Source: Pegea sp. RAD2-039 (Eukaryota > Chordata > Thaliacea > Salpida > Salpidae). Taken from it: a stretch of 64,000 nt of DNA. The translations under genes were made by a program, and so were the position numbers. The stretch lies in the NCBI GenBank assembly GCA_034620365.1, contig JAQGEQ010000380.1:2356001-2420000 (forward strand), in the 5' to 3' direction. The notes beneath the pieces were generated by a model. It was not told the DNA's origin. It did not search any database and was given only the letters and a program-made list of their open reading frames with translations. Below, in pieces: positions 1 to 12,389 of this stretch (position 1 is the first letter of the stretch; each line of letters starts with the position of its first letter).

Positions 1-276
1 TGTATTATAGTTTGTTTCTTTAAGTAAGCTTTGTACCTGTGTTGTTGTAGATGATGTTATTGGTTTAGGAGGTTCATATGAGAATTTTGAAGGTCTTTTT
101 GAGGTTTGTTGTGGATTCCCAAGTTTATTCTTTAATAAAGAAACACTAGAGCCATTTGAGGTAAAATCTTTTTTGTTTTTTACTTTTATTCTTTTGAGAG
201 GCATTTCAGGTGCTATAAACACATCTTTTTCAGACTTTTCTTTATTTAAATTGCTCAAATTTTTTCCAGATGACAT
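1..276 (-). CDS. N-terminal part of an unrecognised Lys/Ser-rich protein, cut by the window edge
   Basis: Reading leftward from an ATG at 276-274, 92 codons are open to position 1 without a stop, which is unusual in DNA this AT-rich. The product begins MSSGKNLSNLNKEKSEK and is rich in Lys, Ser, Asn and Pro, with a basic patch (PLKRIKVKNKKDF) and a Pro-containing stretch (SYEPPKPI). No domain, signal peptide or membrane segment is visible, so it looks like a disordered N-terminus. A usable 5' splice site (CAG|GTACAA) lies at 37/36, so the exon may end at 37 rather than run to the edge. The frame stays open for at least 14 codons upstream of the ATG, so the start is only the first Met seen, not proven. 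I do not recognise the family and assign no function. It lies in the same orientation as the RhoGEF gene 3.6 kb away. Confidence 0.6.
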   Translation of the reverse strand, partial: MSSGKNLSNLNKEKSEKDVFIAPEMPLKRIKVKNKKDFTSNGSSVSLLKNKLGNPQQTSKRPSKFSYEPPKPITSSTTTQVQSLLKETNYNT

Positions 277-3200
277 TTTAAAAACTAGATACTTAAAAAT
301 ATAATAATTTCTGCTAGAAAAAGTAAGATTTTCGCTTCTTAAAAAATAATAGAATAAAACAAATTTTAAGCGAATACATATATCTAAAATATATAAGAAT
401 GCTAATAACTTAAACAATTAGTCAAAAATGAAATATAAAGAGTTTTAAGTCTTGCAGCTTCTTTTACTAATATGAAATATATTTTTACAAAATAACTAGA
501 TCATTTTTAAATTTAAAACTGATATAAAATTAATATTTTAATCTGATAAAGAGTTTTATAAAAACAAACTAAACGTTTTCTCTTTGTGTACAAGTATGAA
601 AAAAACAAGTTTAATAATATAAACAATTACAATTTTACAAATTGATTAAAAAGATTTATTACCACAATCAATAAAAACAAAAAGTTTACATAATTATAAA
701 TAAATATATAAAATGAAACATAAAAAAATATCTACTGCACAACAAATTATATCTAAATCCTTCAAAAAATTAGCTGTATCATTAGCTCATTAATATAATG
801 AGTAATATAGATATTCATATGATTAAATATTCTAATAAAATATTTATAAGGAATAAATCAAAAGTAATTTTTCTAAAATACACCCTTCAAAAACTAAATG
901 ATATTTTATTCAAGAAAAGGAATTTTCTTAGCATAAAAAAGTTAGTTAATGCTAAGGCTCTATAATAAAAATAATTTCCACTTTATTAAAATATTTCATT
1001 TCTGTTGCAATTATAAAATTTACTTTTAATTACAGCTAACTCACTGTGACCAATTATAAAGAAAAATAAATTTAAGATATAAAAACTATTTGGATTAGAC
1101 AACTGGTTGTAAGCTTGAATTTATAATTTAATGCATACTAAACAGAGGCTACAACAACAATAACAGCGAGAAGCTAATATAGATGAGTAGATATCGGCAA
1201 ATGTGCTCACTAAAATTGATTCATAGATATAGTTAGACAGACTTTTTTATTTAAGCATTTACATATACAATTAAATAAAATAAAAAATATTTTAAGTTTA
1301 TACTCAACGATAAATTGTTAACAGGTTGTGGTTACATTATTTACAAATCTACTATTTTTTGTTTCGCTAAAAGAAATATTATCGAAACTGCTTTAAAGTT
1401 CTATTTAAAAACTGATTTCAACTTTTCGATATTCTAACCGAATCTTAAAATCCTGTGTCTTTGTATAGTAGCATGCAATAATAACTAACATTACTGGTTG
1501 GGTTACAACGTAGAACTCCAAATTTTATCCTAAGCAGTTATTTAAGCTCATCTAGTACATTGACTTGTAAAAACTTCCTGGCCAATATTACAAATACAAG
1601 AAAACGTTCTTACAGTAGAAAGGTAAAATCAGCCTCTTAGTAGCTAACAGCGCATCAGTTTGCCTATGAATAGAAACTTAAAGTGTATAACCGACCTCAA
1701 TAGAAGTTGTGGAATTAAATTTTTTTCATGATTAATAAAAATGTCATAATTTATGATTTTAAAGTATTTGTTTGAGATAAAAACTGTCATGCACTAGACT
1801 TGCATAATAATTATCGATAATAGTTATAAAAGCAACGCTGAATTAGAAAACGAGCTAATGAGTGCAGAAAGTATCTTTCTTAACTCAGGAGGAGTAGTGC
1901 CACTACCCAAAACAGTGGTTGCTTTGGAAAAAGCAAAGAGTATATGTGTAAACTAAGGCAGAAAACCTACAATTTATTGACCTTAATGTCATTGGATCCC
2001 AGGTCATTGAATCGTGTCACCGAACAGCAAATCTAAAAAGTGAAGATACTTTTGTGTTCACTCTCTCCACTGTAATCAAAATCTATGCGCAGACAACAAG
2101 GAAGTATGGATGTCGAATTCTTATCGTTTACTGCTTCGGCTTACAAAACTTAATCTAAAAGATAAAAGTTTTAGTTCTAGTCATTAACACATCACTGTTG
2201 AGTAAGATACAAAGATGATAAAATCTTCGTTTTTGTAAGATAAATAAAACTTTTAAATGATTGAAGTCTTAGAAGTCAAGCCGACTAAGCGAAACAAATG
2301 TTTTTCTTAGATTATATCTAATAGTAGAATCAAATTTTACCTAGCTCAATACTTGAGATAAATTGTAAAACATTGAGAGTTAGTTATTCTTTCTACAGTG
2401 TGATGCTTAGATATAAAAAATTAAGAATCAATTAAAAGTCGATAAGATTTGAAAAATTCTTCATTATTTAATGACCTTGTTGAATAATAAACATGCAACA
2501 TTTTCACTGTAGCTTACTGTTTAGTTTAAATTTTGATGCACAAAAATGAATTGTTTAAGCAAAAGTATATTTTAAGGTTTTTAAAGAAATACAATCTTAA
2601 AGTAAAATGTAAATATTTACTTTTAAGTAAGATTTTAGTTTTTGAAATCTTAGAATCACAATTTCTTTAACAATTTACTTTAGTTTTAATCGAAATGGTA
2701 ATGAGGTGTACGAGTGATTAGTCGATTAACTGTTGATCTATTGCAATATAACTGGTCTATCAGCTCAGGATCCAGCCCACAAAGTTTCAACTTATAACTT
2801 TCTCTCGTAAACCAGCTGCAAATTCCTTAAACCCATATTACATCAATGGACTTATTATTCAGTATGCTCTCTCAGGCACCCTTCTTCACATTTATTGAAA
2901 TAAATTTGCTCGTATGGGATTTGAATCTCAAATGTTATTCGAAGATACCGCACACCGCGCTATATAACGCCACCTTCGAGGGTAAAAAAGTATTTTCCCC
3001 AACTAATGTAAATAGTGCCACCATATTGTGGCCAATTTTGAAGAAGCAAATGCTTAGAAAGTTAATATTAATAATTAATAAAAAGTGGGTTTAAAATCAT
3101 TATCGAACTATTAAAAAAATCTTTACCAGCCAACATTAGAAATCAGATTTATTTGAAACTATATATAAATAGAATTTTAGTACAAATAGATTTAAAAATA

Positions 3201-3871
3201 ATTTTATGGGTAGAATTGGTTGGACTGAAAATTAAATATTTTAACTAGTAATTGCAGATGAAGCTTAAAGTTGAAATATAAACAAAACACGGAACTCCTC
3301 GACAATAGCTGTGAAACATCAATTGCTAGTTGCTCTCCAAAACAATTTTAACACAATTTTGTTGATTGAAAAAAATTAAAACGATCTTTTATAAGGAATG
3401 ATAATAAAAAGAAATTGCGATGAATACACGAAAAAGCAGTAACGGAAAAAAGGAAGTGTTATTGATTGAGAATTGAATGTTAGCTCGGATAAAAATGTCC
3501 TACTTATAAAAGTATCCAAGACTTATTTCAATTTTCATTATCAAATGGTTAAAACAAATTTAATTCAAGAAAATTGGAAGAATTACACGATGGTTTTGTG
3601 AAAGTGTTTGGATTTTAAAACCACCACTGAATTTGAGAGGTAACTGCAGTGTTTAATTAGTAATCGAAAAAGCTAAAAGATGGAAATGTAAGAAGCACCG
3701 CAAATGACAATTAAAAAAGAAATTAAATGAAAGACATGATGGAATAATTGAAAGGCAGGCGAGTTACTTGCATAAACAGAAGTTTTACAAAAATTCACTG
3801 AAAAAATAGCAAAATGGAATTAGTTTTGATTTACAGAAATAATTTGAAAAAGAAAATAGAATTTTTAGATC
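277..3871. other. intergenic interval with a tRNA-like fragment
   Basis: No coding exon could be supported here. The DNA is AT-rich with many stops in all frames. A somewhat less AT-rich island at about 1870-2160 could be an old repeat, but no partner copy was recognised. The 82-codon plus-strand frame at 2846-3094 covers a tRNA-like fragment (listed separately) and is probably not a gene. The 3' untranslated region of the minus-strand RhoGEF gene should lie just below 3872, but I could not place a clear AATAAA close to the stop codon. Confidence 0.5.
2926..2976 (-). repeat. tRNA-like fragment, possibly a degenerate SINE head
   Basis: Read on the minus strand, 2940-2926 is TGAGATTCAAATCCC, close to the RNA polymerase III B box (GWTCRANNC). 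About 20 nt 5' of it is TAGCGCGGTGTGCGG, which resembles a D-arm/A box. The 5' flank AAGGTGGCGTTATATAG (2976-2960) recurs with one change at 50841-50857, suggesting repetitive rather than unique DNA. No acceptable acceptor stem or cloverleaf can be drawn, so this is more likely a tRNA-derived repeat remnant than a working tRNA gene. Confidence 0.35.
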
Positions 3872-6800
3872 TCAAAGAAAATCTGCTTTATACTGATTTT
3901 TCATGTTCCGAGCTCTTACATGCTCATCTTGTATCTCTTCACAGTGATCTAGTGGAACCCAACCAAACTCACCATCACTTAAACGTTCACCATACGACCA
4001 ACCTAAAGTAGTTAAAATATTTCGACGATAATATAAAAAACACAAAAATATTTTCGTAGAAAGATACCATCTGGAGTCTTTTTGGTGATCTTCATCACAT
4101 CTCCAAATTCAATTGTCATTTCATCAGGTTGAATCGCTTGGTATGGAATCCTACAAGTGATTTGTGGGCAATCTGCAACAAAAGGATCAGAACAAATAAT
4201 CTAATCAAATAAAAGAGATGCTGACCCCATTCTTCGTAGATCTTTTCACCTTCATCATCTTCCGTGGATGGTGTGAGTGCTTGCAACCATCTTGAGTGTT
4301 CGTTTCTAAATTAAACAAAAAGATTCAAAATTGTTGATAAAGTTTGAAGAGCGCGACTCTCTATCAACTAATTTGTAGAATCTTATCTATTTATTCTTTT
4401 AAATCAAAATTGAAATCAACACTAACTGTGAAGGTATATGCATTGTAAGCTCAACTCTCTTATCAGCTTGATTTTCTAGAAGTATCACAAATATAACGTT
4501 CTCCATGTAAGCACTCTTGTTGACAAACACAAGGTGCCTTCGAACCCAATCAATCACTTCGTAAACAGTCCCTCGCTGTAAGCCACTGAACAATTGCTTG
4601 TCAACTATCTTATATATGGCAAGTAAATTATTCAAACCTCTTCTTTCTGGCAATAAAAAGAACATCGTTGAAGAGGAAAAGCCAAAGTTTATGAGATTTT
4701 GAACCCTTTTTATTATCATTGTTGTAAGAAATTTGAACTTCTCCTTTTTTGACTAAATATCTGAAAATAAATAATAAAATTTAAAAAATATTGACTTAAA
4801 AAGAAAATTGATAAAATTGGATTCTATGTTTCAATCACCTGGATTCTGATACTAAAGCGAAGGTTTTCACATTTGGAGCATTTTTGAATAAGCTGGCAAG
4901 TAAGGCTACTTGTTCAATTTGTTGTATCTTCTTAGCTGATTCATTACAAGTTTTAACAAGCTACAAACACAAAAGTATGAGCTCATTGAAGGTAATTAAA
5001 GTCAAATGTTACTTTTCTGATCTTTGCAAGTGTAAACTTTGCTTGCTTCAAAATATCAGGGTTGCCTATAGGGTCAGCTGCATTTACAATCGCTTCAACT
5101 AAGAGAGGAAGGCGACAAGCTCGTTGAAAAGGAAGTAGAAGAAAGGACATCATCGTAAGACGGTTACAAACTGCTGATGACTCGAGGCGAATTAATGCTT
5201 GAGTAAATGCCGGGTTGTTGTTTCTATGATTAGAATATTTATAATTGATGCTGATTATTTGAGGATAAGGGTCTGTTTGGACTTACTGTAAGTCGTTCAA
5301 TTTGCGTTCCTGGAAGATTTGGTTTTGGATGTAGATCTGATAGACGTTGAAGTCTTCGTTGGCAAATTTGGTGATGAAGTCACAGACTTTAGTTAATTTC
5401 AATTCGTTCCAAAAGTGATTTTCTAATTCACGTAAGAACCTATTTGTAACCAAAATATTGTAGTTTGGATTTATTGCAATTTTGCTGGTGTTATATAAAT
5501 CAAAATATCTATAAACCTCTGTTCCACTTCATGAACTCGTTCTAAATTTGAAAACAAACATCTTCTATTTGCAATAGAAAGGATGTTTGGATCTGACATT
5601 GCTTCATCTTTCATAAAATGATCAACCAAGATATTCAAACTTCTTAAGTAGGATGCTTGTGAAGTAAGGACTTCAAATTGAGCCTGAAAAATAATTGAAA
5701 TAAGTAACCGAAAATACGATCAAATTAAAAACCTGTTGCAGTTTAATCTCTTCAGAGGACATATTATCAAGTAAGCCACTATTCACAACCTCAGGTATTG
5801 TCCTCCACATAGTGCTGGTGCTTATTTCATCTGCCATCATCTCACTTTTCCAATCTTCAAGAGATAGCAACTTAGGTTTGTTGGATAAACGAATATTTTG
5901 ATTGTCTACCTGTATCTAGTTTGTTTTTAATAGCTTTTTTGAAGCTAGATCTAGGTTGTCGAGAGTTGGCATTTGATTTTCTACTAATTTGTCGATTACG
6001 GTAGACCTACAAATATCATTCAATATTTATTATTCATTAAAATTGTTTATCTTGAAACAGTTTGCAAGAAAAACTGAAATTGTTCACTTCGAAGAACTAA
6101 TTGTTGTTTGAACTTATTTCAATTACTTAAATAGTATTACAGAGTTAGCTGAGTGTGAAGAATTCTGTAAAAAGTGAAAGATCAAAACAAAAACATACAT
6201 TTCACTTGATGTCAAACAAAATAGATTAACTTCAAAGTTTTATTTTGATTTGAACTAACTTGACGAAGCTTTTAATGAATTCAATTTTTTTCGGGTTTCA
6301 ACCAACTTTAATAATAAGCAATTAGAAAAAAAGCTTTGTGCTATATAAAAAGTTATATAAGTATCATTAATGTCAATCAAATTGTTAATAGAGCCCTCTG
6401 TACATGTGAAGAAAGTTGTTAATCAAACCTACTTGGTATAATGGTTCTGATTTGAGGAACGAAGAGCTAGGTCGCTGTCGAAATATCGAAGGAACTACAA
6501 ACTCTTCTGCATTAAAATCAACATCATAGATAATAATTGAAGATAGTGAAGACTCACCATAAGATGGCTCTTCATCATTAAGACTTATGTCTTTAGGAGG
6601 AATTGGAGGTGGATCATGATCTTCAAAATCATTATTTGATGAATGGACTTGTGGGATTGGAGGAGGAGGTCTTCTTGAGAGGACAGGAGAAGTCAATAGT
6701 ACAGGGTCCTCATATACGTCCATTGCAGTGATTGGTTGGGACTTAAATATGAGAGATTCTCTTCGGATGGGAAGAGGAGGTGCGGGTTGAAGTTCTTCAT

Positions 6801-9800
6801 AGACTCCAAACTCCAAGTTATCGATTTCAGTTTGTGAAGAAGTCTGAGAATCTGATTTAGAGCTTCGCTTGCTATTGTGAAGAAAACTTTTGGTTTTTTC
6901 TGAACAAAATAAGTTGCTGGATCAAATGAAGTGAATAAAAAGTTAGGAGTCAAAATAGACTCAACTAAGCTGAGAAAAAGTAAATAAAAAGTGATGATTG
7001 TATTTATTTATTGAAAATTTATTTAAGTTGAATTATTTTGAAAGTTAAACAATAAAAGATTTCAACTATCGACAACAATTAGAGAACTTTCGAGGATTTT
7101 GCATCATAATCACATTCATTAATCAATTGTTAAATATTATAACACGCTTTCATCAAAAACTAATTACTACCGGCAGAATTTTGATCTTTTGAATTGAGAC
7201 GTTTACATGATGTTGCTTGGGAAGAGGAGTAGTCACGTCGTAGTGGATTAACTTCACTTGGCATAAAATCCTTAAAGATAAAATATTTGTTTCAATATAT
7301 AAGAAGTTAGATAGCAAGTAAAATGAGTTAGAGTAATATTTTGATGTACTATACTTGTTTATATGACAAATTATACTACAAAATGCTTGTAAATAACAAA
7401 TTCAATAGTTTGTTTCTGGATAGTTGATAAATTTTATTGAGAATTAAAACTTCAATATAAAGTTTAAGCATTGAAAGTACAAATAGCTTCCTGAAAAGCA
7501 ATTGTTGAGTAGGTTGATATGGGATTGACACTGCTTTAAAATAACAAAAAGTGAACAAAACTAGATTGAAAATCCATCTGACATTTAGCAGTAATCATAA
7601 AACTGCTTATTCACAAAATATCTTACTTTTGTTGACGACAAACTTGATGAAGAGACATTGCAGGAATTTGAAGCAGTAGATAAAGGTGAATTAGTTTTAA
7701 TATTTTCAGTATTTTCACCAATTTGGATTGAATAAACGCGAATACTGCGAAATGAAAACTTGCTAGATCAAATAGTTAACCACAGTTTTGTTTTTACTCG
7801 TCAGCTACGTTTGAAGATAATATTTCTGAGTCAGATTCGGCAGAACGTTCCTTCTCTTTCAGATTTTTAACCTAAAACAAAACTTTTCAGTTTTAACTAA
7901 ATAAACAAGACGCAGAACAAGATGAAGGACCTCTTCCAACAACAAGTAAGACACAAACAAGTTTTTACTGAAACATTAACAACAAAAATAAAATTATTTC
8001 AACATTAGAAATTGTCTATAAATAAAATCAGTTTATCCAAAATCTAACAAAATGTGACATCAAAAGACAGATGTACAACAATCAACATTTTAATTTGACA
8101 TGACAACATATAAAATAAGGAAACTGGTTTTCAACCTTTTAAATGTAAACTTCAAAAACACCTTTAATGAAATAATTCAGTCAAGCATTGAGAACGAAAC
8201 GGGACAAGTCGTCAAAAGGAAATATCATCTTCAATTAATCATATATAAGTTAAAAGTATTGAGAATTGTTGAAAAGTTTAGTGAAAACACTTTTATGTAT
8301 ATTTATTTCTAAATAACTTACATTGTATACTATAATTATTTATCAGTAGTAAATGTTGATAGTAAGCTATTGATGAAATGTTTTAAAGAATTTAGAAAAA
8401 TATTTAAACTTGAAATAGTTTATTTCAAAAGATTTACATCAAAATTTCAATTTTGTTGTTTCTGAAATTTGGCTAAAAATTTGTCGCATGAAGAAAGAAT
8501 TGAAGTTAAATTATTTGATATATTGATGTAAAGCAAATAAATTATCTTATTTTTCAAGCGATATTGTAAACACAACAATTAAAATAAAGATGAATTAGAA
8601 GGATAATTAAGAAAATTAAGATTGGAAAATTAATTTCTTCAATTTTAGAGATCACTTACTTTATCTCTTTTTTTCCTGAAACCAAATAAGCTTCTTCGCT
8701 TTGATTTATTTCGTTGTTTATTAAAATCTTCTAAGGGATCAACCTGTAGATGTTCAATTATAGAATAAACTTGATTGCATAATTCAGATGACATTTTTAG
8801 CTTCAATTTTGATAATTAGTTTGCAACTTTGATTAAAAAGTTTCATAAAAAAGTCGAATTAGAAATAATCAAATATATTTTTGATTAAGAATTAAAGATT
8901 TCAAATAAGTTGAAAGTGATTTTGAATCTAAGAAAAAATAATTATAGAAACTAAATTTAAAATACAAAAAAAAATATCTAAAAAAGAATAATTTTACTTC
9001 ATACATGAGAAAAAGCACAAAAGTAAAAAAGTTAAATATTTTACAACATATTTATCAAAAATTGACATTTCTAAATTGATTTCCAAATTATCTGTGAATT
9101 GATCAAGTTTACAAACTCTTTAAATCAAATTACAAATTCTAGTGGTTATTGTGAGAATCTTTATTCTTAACTCAATAAAATTTTAAGAGAAGTAAAATAT
9201 ATCTCCCCAAAGAAGATTTATGAAAATAATTGTGGAAAAGAGAAATTTGATAAATAACTTAAATAGCTTATCATAATTCGATAAAAATATAAATTTGTAG
9301 AGATAGTTTATGATTAAAATAGAAGTTTTGATAGAAATTCAGATAATAACGAGAGAGATAGTAAAATTGAAATTAACAACCAAAGAAAATTACTGATTCA
9401 TAAATTTGCCAAATATAAAAATGAAAAATACTTATTTGATAATTTAATGTTATATTTTTATGACTCAATAGTTTTTATCTTAAGATAAATATTTTCAGAA
9501 AAGTATTTTTGAATTACTTTTATAATATATCTCATAAACTGTTTAAGTCTTATTTATTTAACTTATATTTAGTAACTCTTAAATATTTATACTAAAATGA
9601 TATATAATAAAAACAGAAAATCTGAAAATAAGCTTGATATATCAATTTAATATTCTAATATTTGACATTTGACAAATCAAGGAGAATTTGCTGACTTCAT
9701 CTAGACACAACACATATTAGAGGACTTCTGCAGACAAGCAAATGTTGAAAATTAATTCAAAGTTTAATTAATCGAAAACTCAGTGATAAAAAAGAAAAGC

Positions 9801-12389
9801 AAAAAGTAAACTTGTGTCAAATTGATTTCTTTTAAAGATCATTAGAATTGTTAAACAAATTTCATCAAAAAATTCAACATTTTTCTATCAATACTCATAA
9901 TTTGTTTGTTTTATAAAAAAATGGATAACATTTTCATTGAAAATTATACCTCAATTGCTTTCTGACTGCTAGTTGAACTGAAAAAAAAAGAGATTTAAAC
10001 AATCAGTTAGATAAATAGAAAATAAAATTTTTTAATAAAACTTATTTTTAATTTAACAATTTCAAGTACAATCAAACAGATTAATTTGTAGTAGATAGAT
10101 AGATAAGATGATGAATTACTTGACAGTTCCAACAGGAGAAGGTATTGATGTGATGGTAGGATCAGCATTTGATGTAGTTTGAACAATATCTGAAATATTT
10201 AACATTCAAATAACTTCATCAGACTGAAAATAAACATTTAGAACAAGCTTGTTGACATGGCAAGCACTTCTTTTGTCAATTTGCGAAATAAACAACTCTT
10301 CGAAACTATTTATAAAGATGAGGACCTTTTAATTTGTATCCCTTTTTGAAAAGTTTACTTCTTCTTCCAACTACGTTATTAGCAGGTAACGGGGGTGGAG
10401 ATACTACTTCGATATGTGGACTACTACTTAAGATTTCTGTGTTTGCTTCAGTAGATTCCACACTAGTGAGCTCTGAATGAATTTAATTATTAGGTGAGGA
10501 AATATGAAAGATGTAACAAACCTTCATCGGGAATATCGTGGTAACCATCCTTAGAGGTAGGAGGCAACAAGACATGAGCAGGTTTTACTTCCACATCATA
10601 TATGATCTCTGAAACCTGTAAAAAAGTTCAATCATTAGAAAAAAGAAGAGACAAGTAGACATGGAATTGTTTGTATGTAAGTTATAAATGAAGTTAACAA
10701 GTTTTTATTTAATAAAATCTCTGATATCGTAAAAAGTCAAACAAAATTATCTAAACAATTTGAATCATTCAAAAGTAGTGTTTACTACAAGAAAACTAAC
10801 AAATCAATTTCTAGAAATAGTTTTTAATTGCTGCAATTTACTTAAATGTCTGCATACCTCATTAGCAGGGTCCATATCTTCATATGCTTCTAAATTTAAG
10901 GGTAAAGTGTTATTCATCGGTAGATAACCACTAGGGGATACGTTGCATTTTTCTTTGGAAGGAAAGACTTTTGTGTTTGGAGATAAATCTAAACTAGAAG
11001 AGTCAGTAGCTTGATTGATATCATCTGATACTGGTTTAGATATTTGATCAGTTATCTGTTGATCAGTGGTGCTTATTTTTTGATCTTCTTTTATTTCGTC
11101 CGGTAAGTCCTTTTCACGATCATTTAATCTATCTGTGGTTTCCCGTTGACAGGTTACAAGGCTACTGGTAGTTGATCTAGTTGGTGATTTTGGTGTAGAT
11201 CTTGAAAAGTTCAATTTTTCTGCACACAGAAAACATAATGAATTTGGTGGAACAAACACAAGTAGAAAATGATCTAATATTGGATGTTATTTGGCAAGTG
11301 AAAAAAAGCATTTAATTTATATTTAAGTATAACTTATGATAAAAATAATAAGGCAATAAATAAAATATAAAGAAAAAAGCAATTTGATTGCTGCTATAAA
11401 ACTTAGAGATCCATAAAAGTTTAAAAAATAAACTTAGATCTAGTATTGTTGAAAGTTGCTAATAGCTAGCATCAATCAGATTAGTGAAAACTTCAAATAA
11501 ATATATTATGGTTATATAATTACGAAATGTAACTTTACTAATTAAGTAAGACTATATAAATCAAAAGAATTATTTAATTGCTGAAAAAGTTTCTTTACTT
11601 TCACTTTTAAAACTTTCACTTTTAGGCTTCAAATGATATTTTGAACTTGAGAAACTTTTCGATTTAGGTTTGCCTCGATTTTCAAAAGCATTTGATTCTG
11701 ATTTTTGTTCAAATAAGGACTTTAACTCTTTAACACCAGGAGTTTTTGGTCGAGAATAACTCCTCCTAAATTAAAAAATAATCAAAACTAGCACAATAAA
11801 AAAATTATTATTATATATTACTAAATTGATAATGAGTGACATTCAGATACCAACATATAACCTATGTGGGCAAAAAAAGAAAATGAATTTAAAAACTACT
11901 TTTAAAGATCAGCATTCTGAAAATAAACTTTATAAAAACCTCCTACCTTTCCGAGAATCTATTTTCAAAAGGCAATGAATTTTTCTTTGAATTGATTTCC
12001 TTGGACATATTTGAAAATGAATCAAAACTTGAGTTGACTGGAAGTTTATATGTTGAAGACTGCTTAGTTGATGAATAACTAATTGTCTTTCTACTTTGAA
12101 AACCTTTCTTTTGGTCTGAAAGTTTTGCTTTTCGGCTTATACCCATAGTCTCTTTGAATTCCACCTGCTGGACAGATGTATTCATTTTGTTCCAGTAGGT
12201 AGGAGTTGCATACTTTAATGGTCTTGAATTGTCAGTTAGATTTTTGTTCACTTTATCTGCTGTTTGCTTTATTAAAAAATCAGGTTTCTTTTTTATTGCT
12301 GGTTTTTCTTGGCTATTTGAGTTTTTATCATCATTGTTGTTACAGTTTTTGTTTTCTTCACAGAATGCTTTTACAAACTCACTTTCCAT
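3872..12389 (-). CDS. ephexin-type Rho guanine nucleotide exchange factor (DH-PH-SH3), 23 exons, 1,207 aa
   Basis: Exons, 5' to 3' on the minus strand: 12389-11947, 11765-11599, 11219-10858, 10615-10522, 10472-10326, 10189-10120, 9977-9950, 8743-8660, 7871-7798, 7744-7627, 7270-7171, 6899-6433, 6006-5910, 5854-5733, 5683-5517, 5439-5287, 5223-5013, 4960-4839, 4760-4638, 4585-4427, 4305-4226, 4172-4068, 4002-3872. All junctions are GT-AG and phase-compatible, and the exons sum to 3,624 nt, exactly 1,208 codons. Residues ~1-715 are Ser/Lys/Pro-rich with PxxP runs (APPLPIRR, RRPPPPIPQ, PPPIPPK). LYQVYR (~716-721) resembles the tyrosine motif of the ephexin autoinhibitory helix. The DH domain (~785-985) opens with IPEVVNSGLL, then FEVLTSQASYLRSLNILVDHF, and includes LLPFQRACRLPLLVEAI. 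The PH domain (~1010-1125) contains LWLFLFNDVLFIARKK and RWLQAL. The C-terminal SH3 domain (~1133-1190) contains YQAIQPDEMTIEFGD and GEFGWVP. Ephexins activate RhoA/Rac/Cdc42 at the membrane. The DH-PH-SH3 part is secure. The first six exons and the weak GTCCTC donor at 10325 are less so. No specific orthologue is claimed within ARHGEF5/15/16/19/26/NGEF. Confidence 0.9.
9950..9977 (-). other. 28-nt microexon (exon 7) of the RhoGEF gene
   Basis: Flanked by a T-rich 3' splice site (polypyrimidine run then CAG) and a GTATAA 5' splice site. It takes phase 2 from exon 6 and ends in phase 0, matching exon 8. It adds about nine residues (STSSQKAIE). It may be optionally spliced, but because its length is not a multiple of three, skipping it would shift the frame. 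Confidence 0.6.

Noticed and set aside
2846-3094. 82-codon open frame on the plus strand
   Set aside because: It overlaps the minus-strand tRNA-like fragment, has no splice signals or similarity, and is explained by reduced stop density in that repeat.
4399-4719. 106-codon minus-strand frame read as one protein
   Set aside because: It merges two RhoGEF exons and the 52-nt intron between them. The true exons are 4760-4638 and 4585-4427, in which the first part is read in another frame.
5882-5920. Acceptor at CAG|GTAGAC or a 39-nt intron ending AAG|TTG before the DH domain
   Set aside because: Both give frame conflicts or an immediate stop. A 55-nt intron (5855-5909) ending TTGAAG|ATTGG joins exons 13 and 14 in phase.
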